From: Prolixibacteraceae bacterium
GTDB lineage: Bacteria; Bacteroidota; Bacteroidia; Bacteroidales; Prolixibacteraceae
Direction: 5' to 3'
Length of the DNA stretch: 64,000 nucleotides
Assembly: GCA_019856515.1 (NCBI GenBank)
Contig: CP082230.1
Location: 3,162,001 to 3,226,000, forward strand
In this document: piece after piece, positions 25,428 to 34,611 of the stretch
Layout of the letters: every line of letters starts with the position of its first letter
Position numbering within the stretch: the first letter of the stretch is position 1
The notes under the pieces: model-generated
Told to the model about the DNA's origin: nothing
Seen by the model: the letters and a program-made list of their open reading frames with translations, nothing else
Database searches by the model: none
Position numbers and translations under genes: made by a program

Positions 25428-26729
25428 ATGATAGATCAAACGACCATAGATAAAGTGATCGATACTGCTAAGATTGAAGAGGTAGTAGGAGAAGAGGTGG
25501 ACCTAAGAAAACGAGGGGTGAACCTTCTTGGCTTATGTCCGTTTCATAACGAAAAAACCCCTTCCTTCACCGTATCTCCGGCCAAAGGTATCTTCAAATG
25601 CTTTGGCTGTGGAGAAGCAGGCGACTCTGTAGGCTTCATGATGAAATACCATCGAATAAACTTTTTAGATGCCATCAAACAGTTGGCCAACAAATACCAT
25701 ATCGAGGTGGAAGAGGAAGAAGAGACCCCTGAAGCAGCACAACGTAGAAAAGATCGTGAAGCACGCCAACTGATTCTGACTTGGACACAAGGGTACTACC
25801 ATCAAGAGTTAAAGAAGATGCAAGACGCCTCTGATCACCCAAAATTTCAACCTTTCTTACATCAATGGGGTATCAGTTCGGATATCATAGACACATTCAA
25901 AATAGGCTTATCTCTATCCCAAGGAGACACTTTGGTAAAAGCCATCGCATCCAAAGGCTACAAAAAAGAGATTGTTGAAGCCACAGCATTAACCGTCTCG
26001 GATGGTCAGAACTCAAAAGACTTCTTTCGTAATCATATTATCTTCCCCATCTTGACCGTAGCTGGTAGAGTTGCAGGATTTAGTGGAATCAAAATTAATG
26101 AGATGGATAGCTCATACGGCTTCAGTATGCTACCAGAATCCCCTAGCTTTCAACCCGAAAAAGAGATTCTAGGTATCTACCAAGCCAAAGGCGATATCCT
26201 AAAGAAAAAAGGATGCCATCTTACCATGCATCCATTAGAGATGATCTACCTACATCGAAACCAACTACATAATAGCGTATCCATCCCTCGAAATCTACTC
26301 TCAGGACCACACATCAAACAGATTGTACGCTTCTCTAATAATATCACACTATGGAGTGGTGATGATATTGCATCCATTATGGAGACTTACAATCGTATCT
26401 CTAAACTTATCCATGAAGGAGTAAGTGTAAGAGTTGTAGATATCAACACACCACACCTAGTATCTTATCTTCAAGAACAGCGAATATCTTCTTTCGAAGA
26501 GCACGTAGCACAAGCCAAAGATTGGTTATTCTACCTAGTAAAGACCATGTATAAAAATAAAGAAGAACTTGGACTAGACAACTCTTCCGTCTTTATGAAG
26601 ATTATTCAAGTAATACATGTTATCCCTGATGCTATCGTAAAAGGAGTATATGTAACCGAATTAAGCAAACATATTAACCTCCCCGAAGATATGATCTGGG
26701 GAGAACTCCAAAACATGGGAACAATATAA
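25428..26729 (+). CDS. DnaG-type primase paralogue with canonical zinc finger and inactivated TOPRIM
   Basis: 433 residues. The zinc-binding domain is textbook: CPFHNEKTPSFTVSPAKGIF and KCFGCGEAGDSVGF, with ligands Cys37, His40, Cys58 and Cys61. The RNA-polymerase core N-terminal part is recognisable (HIIFPILTVAGRVAGFSGIK; EILGIYQAKGDI). The TOPRIM active site is lost: where primases have VEGYTD this protein has TMHPLE (269 region), and YDGDSAG is WSGDDIAS at about 309-316. The catalytic Glu and first Asp are gone. It also lacks the C-terminal helicase-binding domain (433 versus about 650 residues). It could still bind DNA or another primase. An intact-site paralogue lies 3.3 kb downstream. 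Confidence 0.88.
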   Translation: MIDQTTIDKVIDTAKIEEVVGEEVDLRKRGVNLLGLCPFHNEKTPSFTVSPAKGIFKCFGCGEAGDSVGFMMKYHRINFLDAIKQLANKYHIEVEEEEETPEAAQRRKDREARQLILTWTQGYYHQELKKMQDASDHPKFQPFLHQWGISSDIIDTFKIGLSLSQGDTLVKAIASKGYKKEIVEATALTVSDGQNSKDFFRNHIIFPILTVAGRVAGFSGIKINEMDSSYGFSMLPESPSFQPEKEILGIYQAKGDILKKKGCHLTMHPLEMIYLHRNQLHNSVSIPRNLLSGPHIKQIVRFSNNITLWSGDDIASIMETYNRISKLIHEGVSVRVVDINTPHLVSYLQEQRISSFEEHVAQAKDWLFYLVKTMYKNKEELGLDNSSVFMKIIQVIHVIPDAIVKGVYVTELSKHINLPEDMIWGELQNMGTI

Positions 26730-27015
26730 AGCCTATCCAACCAAGCATAGAATAAAAACACATCGTAATATTTATTTTAGAAGACTTCTAATTTATTCAA
26801 AGATTCAATCAATCATATTTGTTAATTAATGTTATTATAGGTATAATTATACTACAATAATGCAATTTATTTTAGAACAAAAATGTCCTTATCATTTACT
26901 TAAGCTAAAGACAAGACTATTTAATTGATACTAGCAGGTCTATAAAGACTATAAGATCACTATTTCAATCAAACCTTGTCAATGAAAACGATACCTTAAC
27001 TCTAAATTCATTCAT
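26730..27015. other. AT-rich spacer without recognised feature
   Basis: 286 bp between the primase paralogue and the esterase fusion. No hairpin with a T run and no promoter match to TTTG-N19-TAnnTTTG were found. Confidence 0.4.
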
Positions 27016-29403
27016 ATGAAAGTTCTTCTATTTTGTTTATTATTCCTAAGTCTAGGAGTTACAAAAGGTCGTACTACACAAAATGATACGACTGCACTGA
27101 ACAATTACTTTATTGTTAATAAAAAAATATTAACAGAAAAGCTTAAAAACAAACAGGTCATACTAATAGGAGATGCAACCCATGGAGAAAGAGCCGTCAT
27201 GGAGTTCAATATTCATTTCATTAAGTTTCTACACGAAGAGATGGGATATAATACCATCGCTTTTGAGAGTGGCTTATATGATCTTTACAGAGCGCAGAAG
27301 AATATTGATGAGGGAGAAGAGGTTGGAGAAGAAATAACCAATAGTGTCTTTTCTATATGGGCTTCCACCGACATTTTCCAAGAACTAATCCAATATATTA
27401 GGAATAATAAATCTGAAATTCAGATCATTGGTTTTGACAGTCAATTCACAGGAGGTTATTCAACCAATGACTTTGTTAATGATCTTAAAAGTCTATTAAA
27501 CAAACACCATAAAGAGGAAGATATTGACTATGAGCTTTTAAAGAAAGTATTTACTAATTTTGGAACAATCTTTGATACGAAGTTAAGTCATGAGGACTTT
27601 CGGACATTTGGCAAAAATCTTAAACGAATAACAAAGTGTCTTAAAAATATAAAAGGAGAGGGGTCTGAAGACTTAGAGCTATGGATACAGTTCATCGAGA
27701 GCACTGAAACTATGGCAAGGGATTATTATGAAAACCACCCAGGCAGTGTGAGTCCTAAAGAGTTTAAAGCCTATATGAGTAATAATAGAGATCTCCAGAT
27801 GGCAAAAAACCTACTGTTTCACTTAAGTCAACATCCCAACGAGAAGGTGGTTTGCTGGGGAGCATCTACTCATTTTGCGAATGACCTATCTTCGACTAAA
27901 AACAAAGAGTTACTTCAATATAAACCGATGGGGCGACATTTAAAAAATCAACTAGAGGACCGTATCTTCTCTTATGCTCCAATCATTGGCTCCGGGGAGT
28001 ATGGAGCATTTGGTGAAGAAAGCAATATTGGTAGGTTATCTGAAAACAGTATAGAATATAAATTGATGAAAGAAGGTGCTCCTTATCAATGGATCGACTT
28101 AAATAACAAAGGACTATTTGAATCCTATGCAATAGAACATACACGACTCAGTGCGGAATGGAGTGATGTGTTTGATGCATTTATCTATATCCCTAAAACA
28201 GAGCCCACTTCTCTTGCCAATTCGTCAAGTAATTCAGATGAAGACCAAGAGATAGAGGTTACCACTACGGACAACGAAAACCATTCGATTCATATAAAAG
28301 GGGTTGTGGTAGATCAAAATAACAAGGCTATCCCATTTTGTAATATAGGCCTAAAAGAGGAGTTGATTGGTACGGTTAGCTACCAAGATGGCCACTATGA
28401 ACTCTTCATGCCCAAAGATATTGATACCAAAACAATTCTTTTCTCCTGTATTGGCTATACCAGTAGAGAACTTCCTATAGACCATATCCCTGAAACAGTC
28501 GTTCTAAAAAAAGAAGATCGTGTTCTCGACGAAGTAATGGTTCAAGCCAAAGCCCTAGATCCCAAAGAGATCTTAAAGAAAGCAATTCGTAATATCCCCA
28601 ATAACTATATCCAAGAGGACTACAATATTGAGATCTACAGTAGAGGACAACTAGCAGATGCTAATGGACTAAAGGTTCAATCGAAACTACTTGCACTATT
28701 ATATGATAAAAATGGCGTAAACTACAAAGAGAATATGTATGTAAGACAAACTCAAGCTGCTTATGATACAATTGACTTCAATTATAATATTGAATCTTAT
28801 AGAAGTAGTGCTTGCTTTGTCGCAACTGCTACTTACTTTATGCCCTATTTTGATTTAATTAGTACCACACATCTTTTAAAAAAAGATCAAATAAATAGAC
28901 TCAAACTTAAACTATCAGGAACGAGTAAATTGGATAGCCAAAAAGTCTACAAGGTAGATTTCGAACGTAAATACAGATATCGTTATGCTGAAGGACTAGA
29001 TGTTGAGAAGGTAATAGGAACCTTTTTCATTAATGCATCGGATTATGCTGTAATTAAGATCGATATCCATTGGGAGTTCAATATTCCTAAAATTAACAAG
29101 TTCCTAAATATAATGGACACCACTACAGAATTATCTCTATATGAAACTATTACATATAAAAAACACAATGAAAAGTATGTTATCGACTCCGGAAGGTTGG
29201 TATTACAACAAAAAGGAATATGCACTAAAAATGGGAAATCTTTTGATCTAAAAGGGTGGCAAACCTTCTTTAACATCAAAACATCTGTAGATCATATTCA
29301 AAAAATAGATAGTTTTGAAGTTTTCACCTCTCCCAAAAACATCAAAAGTAAGGATGATAAATCTTGGGAAAAATACCATCATTTAGATCATCGCAAGTTG
29401 TAA
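27016..29403 (+). CDS. Erythromycin-esterase-family domain fused to carboxypeptidase-regulatory domain
   Basis: 795 residues with a signal peptide (MKVLLFCLLFLSLGVTKG). Residues about 30-400 are an EreA/EreB-like domain: IGDATHGERAVMEFN (His57 equals the catalytic His; the usual GEATHG reads GDATHG), IAFESGLYD with its Glu, and VVCWGASTHFAND. Residues about 430-510 are a carboxypeptidase-regulatory-like domain (IKGVVVDQNNKAIPFCNIGL, ILFSCIGYTSREL). Residues 515-795 resemble the DUF5686-like part that follows such domains in Bacteroidota outer-membrane proteins. Being exported and fused, it is unlikely to serve only macrolide resistance; the substrate is unknown. Monocistronic. Confidence 0.75.
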   Translation: MKVLLFCLLFLSLGVTKGRTTQNDTTALNNYFIVNKKILTEKLKNKQVILIGDATHGERAVMEFNIHFIKFLHEEMGYNTIAFESGLYDLYRAQKNIDEGEEVGEEITNSVFSIWASTDIFQELIQYIRNNKSEIQIIGFDSQFTGGYSTNDFVNDLKSLLNKHHKEEDIDYELLKKVFTNFGTIFDTKLSHEDFRTFGKNLKRITKCLKNIKGEGSEDLELWIQFIESTETMARDYYENHPGSVSPKEFKAYMSNNRDLQMAKNLLFHLSQHPNEKVVCWGASTHFANDLSSTKNKELLQYKPMGRHLKNQLEDRIFSYAPIIGSGEYGAFGEESNIGRLSENSIEYKLMKEGAPYQWIDLNNKGLFESYAIEHTRLSAEWSDVFDAFIYIPKTEPTSLANSSSNSDEDQEIEVTTTDNENHSIHIKGVVVDQNNKAIPFCNIGLKEELIGTVSYQDGHYELFMPKDIDTKTILFSCIGYTSRELPIDHIPETVVLKKEDRVLDEVMVQAKALDPKEILKKAIRNIPNNYIQEDYNIEIYSRGQLADANGLKVQSKLLALLYDKNGVNYKENMYVRQTQAAYDTIDFNYNIESYRSSACFVATATYFMPYFDLISTTHLLKKDQINRLKLKLSGTSKLDSQKVYKVDFERKYRYRYAEGLDVEKVIGTFFINASDYAVIKIDIHWEFNIPKINKFLNIMDTTTELSLYETITYKKHNEKYVIDSGRLVLQQKGICTKNGKSFDLKGWQTFFNIKTSVDHIQKIDSFEVFTSPKNIKSKDDKSWEKYHHLDHRKL

Positions 29404-29754
29404 AACGTTCTCGAAAAAATAGTATCCATTGAATGATATATTCCACAGAACCAGAGAAGTTACAAACCCAAAGGTGATTTGTTGATAAAAAGAGGTAGCT
29501 ATTGGCGATTACTTATTACTACTTTTCAACCTAAAGTAGACACAACTCACTTCATTTCAAACAAATAGACACTTTATTTTTGAGTTATTACCATGTTTTT
29601 ATATATTTAAATAGAGCGAATGCAGCATCGCACGAAACTGCATTCACTAAATATAGAGACTTAATTCATCATCACAATGGAAAAACATCCGTACATATCT
29701 ACAGACAATACTTCGCAAAATCATGCTTTGTGGCATGAAGATTCACAGGAGTTC

Positions 29755-29960
29755 ATAGGCCCCTTCTCCGTATCTCCTTCGTACCTTCTCCTACCTTTGT
29801 CCATGGTCTATCCATGGTTTGTCCATGGTTTGTCCATGGTTTGTCCATCGATTTCGGGGGTTACGGTGGCTGAACCATGGACGAAACATGGCTAAACCAT
29901 GGACAAAGGTCGAAGGAGGTACCTATCATCCCCCTAGCAGGTACGAAGGAGGTCTATAGG
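29755..29960. repeat. GC-rich nested inverted repeat with TCCATGG tandem units
   Basis: Outer arms: CTCCTTCGTACC (29773-29784) and GGTACGAAGGAG (29940-29951). Inner arms: ACCTTTGTCCATGGT (29793-29807) and ACCATGGACAAAGGT (29896-29910), a perfect 15-bp match. Between them TCCATGG occurs four times at 10-12 bp spacing on one side (from 29799), and CCATGGAC and ACATGG occur on the other. A second GGAGGTACC copy lies at 29914-29922. The GC content is clearly above that of the surroundings. In RNA it would form a large branched hairpin. It lies 80-280 bp before the active primase gene. Confidence 0.8.
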
Positions 29961-30002
29961 AAATAGGGGGAGGTAATAGCGCATACAGATCTTATCTTTT
30001 CG

Positions 30003-30010
30003 TATATTTG
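30003..30010 (+). promoter_or_regulatory. Probable -7 promoter element of the active primase gene
   Basis: TATATTTG fits TAnnTTTG and lies 28 bp before the ATG at 30038. No TTTG is present at the -33 distance, so support is partial. Confidence 0.4.
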
Positions 30011-30037
30011 TGCTGTTTACATTTTTTGAAGAATTTC

Positions 30038-31978
30038 ATGATAGAGCAAAAGTACATCGATAAGATTATCCAGTCATTACCACCTATAGATCAGGTGATT
30101 TCACAATTTCTTGTTTTAGAAGAGAGAGGGGATCACAAGGTCGGAATGTGTCCTTTTCACCATGGGACATCGGAGAGCCTGATGGTTTACAATAACCCTG
30201 GGATGTATCGATGTTTAGAGTGTGGAAGGGCAGGAAATGTACTTCAATTTATCATGGAGCATGAGACATTAAGTTTTGAGCAGGCCCTTCATTTGGTGAT
30301 CAAAAAATATAATATTGACCTTCCCAAAGAGTGGACGGATACACACGATATTCCACAGTCTCAGAAGCAAAAGTTGATGGAGATCTCAGAGTGGTGTAAA
30401 CAGTTCTTTCAACATCAGTTAATGGAGACCGATGAAGGGAAAAGTATTGCACTTAGTTATCTTACCCAGAGAGGTATCAACAAAGAGGCTATTGAAGCTT
30501 TTCATATTGGTTATTGTCCTCGTTCTCATGGGGAGATGACCAAAGCGGCACAAGTAAATGGTGCCAATATCGAGGAGCTGGAACAAATTGGGGTAACCAT
30601 CAGAAGAGACAATTGGATACGTGACCGATTCGAGTCGAGAGTGATTTTTCCTATTCACAATATCTCGGGTAAGAGCATTGGGTTTGGGGGACGTACGATG
30701 GCCGAAAATAAGGATAAAAAAATTGCAAAATATATCAACTCTCCAGAGACCGAAATCTATCACAAGAGTCAGGTGCTCTATGGCCTTTATCAAGCCAAGG
30801 AGGAGGTGGTAGCCACACAGAACTGCTATATTGTAGAGGGGTATACCGATGTGGTTTCGATGCATATGGCTGGAGTTAAGAATGTGGTGGCCTCTGCTGG
30901 TACCTCCTTGACCATTGAACAGGTACGCCTTCTACGAAGATTTACCAATACGGTTACCATCATATATGATGGGGATAGTGCTGGTATTGGAGCTGCCATT
31001 CGTGGTGTGGAGCTAACACTACAAGAGGGGATGCAAGTTAAAGTTGTTCCTCTTCCTGAAGGAGAAGACCCGGATTCCTTTGCACGCAACCACAGTAATT
31101 TTAAGCAATACATCCTTGATAACCAAAAAGACTTTATTGAGTATGCCTCTATTGCGAGATTGAGTCAAACACAGAATGACCCTATCTCACGAGCAAATGC
31201 AATTACTGAAATTGTTCGTCTCATCTCCATCATTCCATATCATCATCTTAGGATGAGGTATATGAGAGAGTGTAGTCGATTGATGCAGATTAGAGAGGAA
31301 AATCTTTATCAAGAGCTACGCAAGTTCCAAGAGAAACAGGCGGAGCAGTTACATAAGAAACAGCGACAAGTGGTGCCTCCACATTTTGGCCCGATGGATA
31401 TGTTTATAGAGGAGAATCCTTACGAACTTGAGGAGAGAGAGATACTACGTTTTCTTTTAAAGTATGGTCCAATGGATCTTATGGAAGAGCCTATCGAGGG
31501 AACCAATAGAACCAGGACAGTTAAGGTGGCTAACTATATCTTTGACGAACTAGAGGCAGACAACCTCACCTCTCAGAATCGCCTTTTTCAGGATATGTTT
31601 GATGAATATAAAGCACATCTAAATCAGTTTAACTTCGAACCGAACAGATACTTTATTCATCATCCTGACATGAGTATGAGTCGCTTGGCAAGTAAGCTTT
31701 TGACCAATAAGTATACAGAAAGTAAGTTGTGGGTACAACAAGGTAACTATATCGAACATACAGAGGATATTCTCTTTACGCTGATTCCGAAAGTGGTAGA
31801 GAACTATAAATTGAGTAGGGTTCGAAAGATGATTAAAGATAAGATAACCGAGATGGCCCATATAAACCACCAAGATGATTTTGAGAAGATCATGACATTA
31901 CAACGTGATATTCAAAATCTGAAGGAGATAGAAAAGGTACTTTCCCTTTCGCTTGGACAGCGTGCATTTAACGGATAA
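30038..31978 (+). CDS. dnaG: DnaG-type primase with intact TOPRIM but altered zinc-binding ribbon
   Basis: 646 residues from ATG 30038 (MIEQKYIDKI aligns with other DnaG starts; an upstream start at 30008 adds nothing conserved). It synthesises RNA primers at the replication fork. Zinc ligands Cys38, His41, Cys59 and Cys62 remain, but the ribbon between them reads HHGTSESLMVYNNPGMYR instead of the near-invariant EKTPSF-type sequence. The TOPRIM site is complete: VEGYTDVVSMH (Glu267), ASAGTSLT, and YDGDSAG (Asp311, Asp313). DRFESRVIFPIHNISGKSIG and SPETEIYHKSQVLYG are canonical. A C-terminal helicase-interaction region is present. This is probably the enzyme that primes, unless another dnaG lies outside the window. 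Confidence 0.88.
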   Translation: MIEQKYIDKIIQSLPPIDQVISQFLVLEERGDHKVGMCPFHHGTSESLMVYNNPGMYRCLECGRAGNVLQFIMEHETLSFEQALHLVIKKYNIDLPKEWTDTHDIPQSQKQKLMEISEWCKQFFQHQLMETDEGKSIALSYLTQRGINKEAIEAFHIGYCPRSHGEMTKAAQVNGANIEELEQIGVTIRRDNWIRDRFESRVIFPIHNISGKSIGFGGRTMAENKDKKIAKYINSPETEIYHKSQVLYGLYQAKEEVVATQNCYIVEGYTDVVSMHMAGVKNVVASAGTSLTIEQVRLLRRFTNTVTIIYDGDSAGIGAAIRGVELTLQEGMQVKVVPLPEGEDPDSFARNHSNFKQYILDNQKDFIEYASIARLSQTQNDPISRANAITEIVRLISIIPYHHLRMRYMRECSRLMQIREENLYQELRKFQEKQAEQLHKKQRQVVPPHFGPMDMFIEENPYELEEREILRFLLKYGPMDLMEEPIEGTNRTRTVKVANYIFDELEADNLTSQNRLFQDMFDEYKAHLNQFNFEPNRYFIHHPDMSMSRLASKLLTNKYTESKLWVQQGNYIEHTEDILFTLIPKVVENYKLSRVRKMIKDKITEMAHINHQDDFEKIMTLQRDIQNLKEIEKVLSLSLGQRAFNG

Positions 31979-32011
31979 ATATCGTACCAAAACACAAAAC
32001 AAAATGTAGGT

Positions 32012-32042
32012 TAAATTGTTTAGGAGGATATTAAACAATTTG
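32012..32042 (+). repeat. Hairpin in the gap between primase and D-lactate dehydrogenase genes
   Basis: TTAAATTGTTTA and TAAACAATTTGA pair around GGAGGATAT. The loop carries an AGGAGG sequence about 20 bp before the next ATG. It may be a weak terminator or a leader structure. Confidence 0.4.
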
Positions 32043-32049
32043 ATCTATT

Positions 32050-33051
32050 ATGAGACCCAAGATAACATTCTTTGACACCAAACCGTATGACAAAGATATA
32101 TATCAACCGTTAGCTGAAAAGATGGGGTTTGATGTACGTTTTGTCTTCTATCACCTTACAGAGGATAATATCCTATTGGCTCAAGATGCCGATGTTGTGG
32201 TCATCTTCGTTAATGATATCATTAACGAGAAAGTTATTAACAAGCTTCATAACTATGGGGTAAAACTAATTGCACTACGTTGTGCTGGTTTTAACAATGT
32301 CGATATACGTGCTGCGAAAGATAAGATTAAGGTAGTCCGAGTTCCTGCATACTCTCCTAATGCCATTGCAGAACACACTGTTGCGTTAATGCTATCGCTA
32401 AACAGAAAGATCCATCGTGCATATTTCCGCACCAGAGATGCCAACTTCTCACTTAATGGGCTGATGGGGTATAACCTTAGTGGGAAAACTGCAGGGGTGA
32501 TTGGAACAGGAAAGATAGGTAAGGCATTAATTAAGATCCTTAAAGGGTTTGAGATGGAAGTATTGGCCTATGATCCTTATCCTGATGATAAGCTGGCCAA
32601 GAAACTAGGATATACCTATACCGATTTAGACACTATATTCCAGCAATCCGATGTCATCTCACTTAACTGTCCACTCACCCGCGAGACGAAGTGGCTCATT
32701 GATAAAGATGCCATCGATATGATGAAAGAGGGTGTGATGATCATCAATACAGGTAGAGGGAAACTGATCAAAACATTAGACCTTATTGAAGGACTAAAAT
32801 CGGGTAAGGTATCTGCTGCAGGTTTAGATGTATACGAAGAGGAGAGTGAATTCTTTTTTGAGGACTTATCCGATCAAGTATTAGAAGATGATGTACTTGC
32901 TCGTCTACTGACTTTCAACAATGTGATTGTAACCTCTCATCAAGCTTTCTTTACGAAAGAGGCATTTATGAATATTGCCGATACCACACTAAATAACATT
33001 AAAGACTTTTTTGATGGCAAGACATTGAAAAACGAAGTGAAATTGGATTAA
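32050..33051 (+). CDS. ldhA: D-lactate dehydrogenase (2-hydroxyacid dehydrogenase family)
   Basis: 333 residues, cytosolic. It reduces pyruvate to D-lactate with NADH. The N-terminal catalytic part has RCAGFNNVDI and VPAYSPNAIAEHTVALML. The Rossmann part has GVIGTGKIGKA at about 150-160. NTGRGKL carries the catalytic Arg region, LDVYEEESEFFFED is the D-LDH-type loop with the Glu, and VTSHQAFFTKEA has the catalytic His. The long loop SEFFFEDLSDQVLEDD is typical of the LdhA group rather than of glycerate dehydrogenases. It has its own terminator. Confidence 0.92.
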   Translation: MRPKITFFDTKPYDKDIYQPLAEKMGFDVRFVFYHLTEDNILLAQDADVVVIFVNDIINEKVINKLHNYGVKLIALRCAGFNNVDIRAAKDKIKVVRVPAYSPNAIAEHTVALMLSLNRKIHRAYFRTRDANFSLNGLMGYNLSGKTAGVIGTGKIGKALIKILKGFEMEVLAYDPYPDDKLAKKLGYTYTDLDTIFQQSDVISLNCPLTRETKWLIDKDAIDMMKEGVMIINTGRGKLIKTLDLIEGLKSGKVSAAGLDVYEEESEFFFEDLSDQVLEDDVLARLLTFNNVIVTSHQAFFTKEAFMNIADTTLNNIKDFFDGKTLKNEVKLD

Positions 33052-33055
33052 TAAA

Positions 33056-33104
33056 GAGGAGTAGAAAGGAGTATTTAGCTCCTATTCTACTCTTCATTTT
33101 TTAT
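33056..33104. terminator. Bidirectional terminator after ldhA
   Basis: GAGTAGAAAGGAG pairs with CTCCTATTCTACTC with a one-base bulge, followed by CATTTTTTA. It serves ldhA and the convergent barrel gene. Confidence 0.75.
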
Positions 33105-33107
33105 TTG

Positions 33108-33758
33108 TTAGAATCGATATCCAATGGCAGCCATCGCCCTAAAACTATCTCGTTTATAATCTAGATCAGAAGAGTACCATTGATCCTTATCGTAAGAACC
33201 CGATAATCTTAGTACCATATGATTCTTAAGATTATAAGAGACCTCCAATCCAACAGGAATAGATAAAGCTGTGATATCCTTCACACGAAATTCATCCCCC
33301 TCTCTAAAAGAGATCTCTGTAGTCTTATTCTCGATCAAATCAACACCATGTTTATCCATAACAACGTGGATATAATCGTATAGCTTTAATCGGGTCCCTA
33401 CGGTGAATGAAATATCTAAAGCCCCGAGTCGGATGGCTCTTACTACAGCATTTAACTCTAAAGACTGACTTGTTAAATTCGATATGGAACTTGTGGATCT
33501 ATAACTATTGCTCTTCCACTTTTCAAAAGAGGGATAACCAGTATCATCAAATAGACTAATCGATCCTGCCATCTCAAGTTGCACCCAATCTAGTACCAGA
33601 TGTCTATAGGATAGCTGGTATATTGGTCCCATGCCAAAATAACCCTTCTGTTGTCCCTCGACACCAACTCCAAAAGAGAGGCTATGTTTCTGTGCAAACA
33701 GACTACTTCCAAGGAGTAGAATCCCGAGGCATAATAATACCTTTTTCATATTCTTCAT
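33108..33758 (-). CDS. Outer-membrane beta-barrel protein of unknown function
   Basis: 216 residues with a signal peptide (MKKVLLCLGILLLGSSLFAQ, from the internal Met at residue 4). The rest alternates polar and hydrophobic residues, with aromatic strand ends (LSYRHLVLDWVQLEMAGSI, LEVSYNLKNHMVLRLSGSY), and ends AAIGYRF, a barrel-type C-terminus. It lies 22 bp after the lipoprotein gene at 33781-34431 on the same strand, so the pair may act together at the outer membrane. Confidence 0.7.
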   Translation of the reverse strand: MKNMKKVLLCLGILLLGSSLFAQKHSLSFGVGVEGQQKGYFGMGPIYQLSYRHLVLDWVQLEMAGSISLFDDTGYPSFEKWKSNSYRSTSSISNLTSQSLELNAVVRAIRLGALDISFTVGTRLKLYDYIHVVMDKHGVDLIENKTTEISFREGDEFRVKDITALSIPVGLEVSYNLKNHMVLRLSGSYDKDQWYSSDLDYKRDSFRAMAAIGYRF

Positions 33759-33780
33759 TTAATCGACCTATGGTGACTTA

Positions 33781-34431
33781 CTAATTCTTAGAAGTGAATA
33801 TGCTTTTTGAAATATAGTATTTACCTATAATAGGTGATGCTATTTGGTGCTTAGATAGCTCTATATTAAGATCCTTCTCCTTTTTAGCAATCTCTTCTTT
33901 AGTAAGTAATTGATAACCATTACCAATTGTAATAATGATATTTCGCTCTTCAGTTGGTTTCTCTTTTACCTCAATGTTTTTTACTTTTCCATTGCTGTCA
34001 TAAGCTTTAACCACCTTAACCTTATTCGGATCTTGTGATAATGCATCAATTACAATAATTTCTTCTTTATTGTCCTTCACATCTCCTTTTTCCTCAAAAG
34101 TAATGATCGTAAGTTTTGGATACTCCTCAAACATCTTCTGTAAAGACACTTTATCAATATTTTCATCTTTACAAAGCTCTTGTGACAAGGTCGTTGATGA
34201 GAATTTTTTTTCTAACAATGGATATAGAAGTACAGCTCTTCTCTCACTCTCATCATAATTTGCATTGTCCATAATTAGACGATATGCCTCGATGTCTTGA
34301 TTAACAACTCTTGCTAATGATTTTGACAATAACACAAAATCAGAATCATTGTTTTTTAGCTCTACATCTTCTTTTTTATCACAAGAAGAGCATATTAAGA
34401 GCAAAAGGGTAAAATAAATTACAGTTTTCAT
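33781..34431 (-). CDS. Lipoprotein of unknown function
   Basis: 216 residues; lipoprotein signal MKTVIYFTLLLLICSSC, Cys17. The mature part is Lys/Glu-rich with helical segments, and near the C-terminus ends SPIIGKYYISKSIFTSKN. No family was recognised. It is the first gene of a likely two-gene operon with the barrel gene downstream. Confidence 0.65.
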   Translation of the reverse strand: MKTVIYFTLLLLICSSCDKKEDVELKNNDSDFVLLSKSLARVVNQDIEAYRLIMDNANYDESERRAVLLYPLLEKKFSSTTLSQELCKDENIDKVSLQKMFEEYPKLTIITFEEKGDVKDNKEEIIVIDALSQDPNKVKVVKAYDSNGKVKNIEVKEKPTEERNIIITIGNGYQLLTKEEIAKKEKDLNIELSKHQIASPIIGKYYISKSIFTSKN

Positions 34432-34611
34432 TAGGTTTTATTATTTTGTACAGATACAATAGTATACATTTATTAACATAAATGCAAATTATGTATCTAA
34501 GAAATAAGTTATTACGAAAACTACAGATTAAAGGAGGTTAACTATCTTTATCATTGCATATAACCCGGGTCAAATAGAATTGTTTAGTTCATTTAAAATC
34601 ATATTCATGTA

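Noticed and set aside
29799..29838. CRISPR-like short repeats
   Set aside because: The units are only about 10-12 bp apart with no spacers of constant length, and no cas gene is present; it is part of an inverted-repeat structure.
29677..29895. 72-codon ORF with PWFVHGLSMV-type residues
   Set aside because: Its sequence is a translation of the TCCATGG repeat array; no family resemblance and no second line of support.
30826..31113. 95-codon minus-strand ORF within the primase gene
   Set aside because: It is antisense to the TOPRIM region of the primase, whose catalytic motifs are plain.
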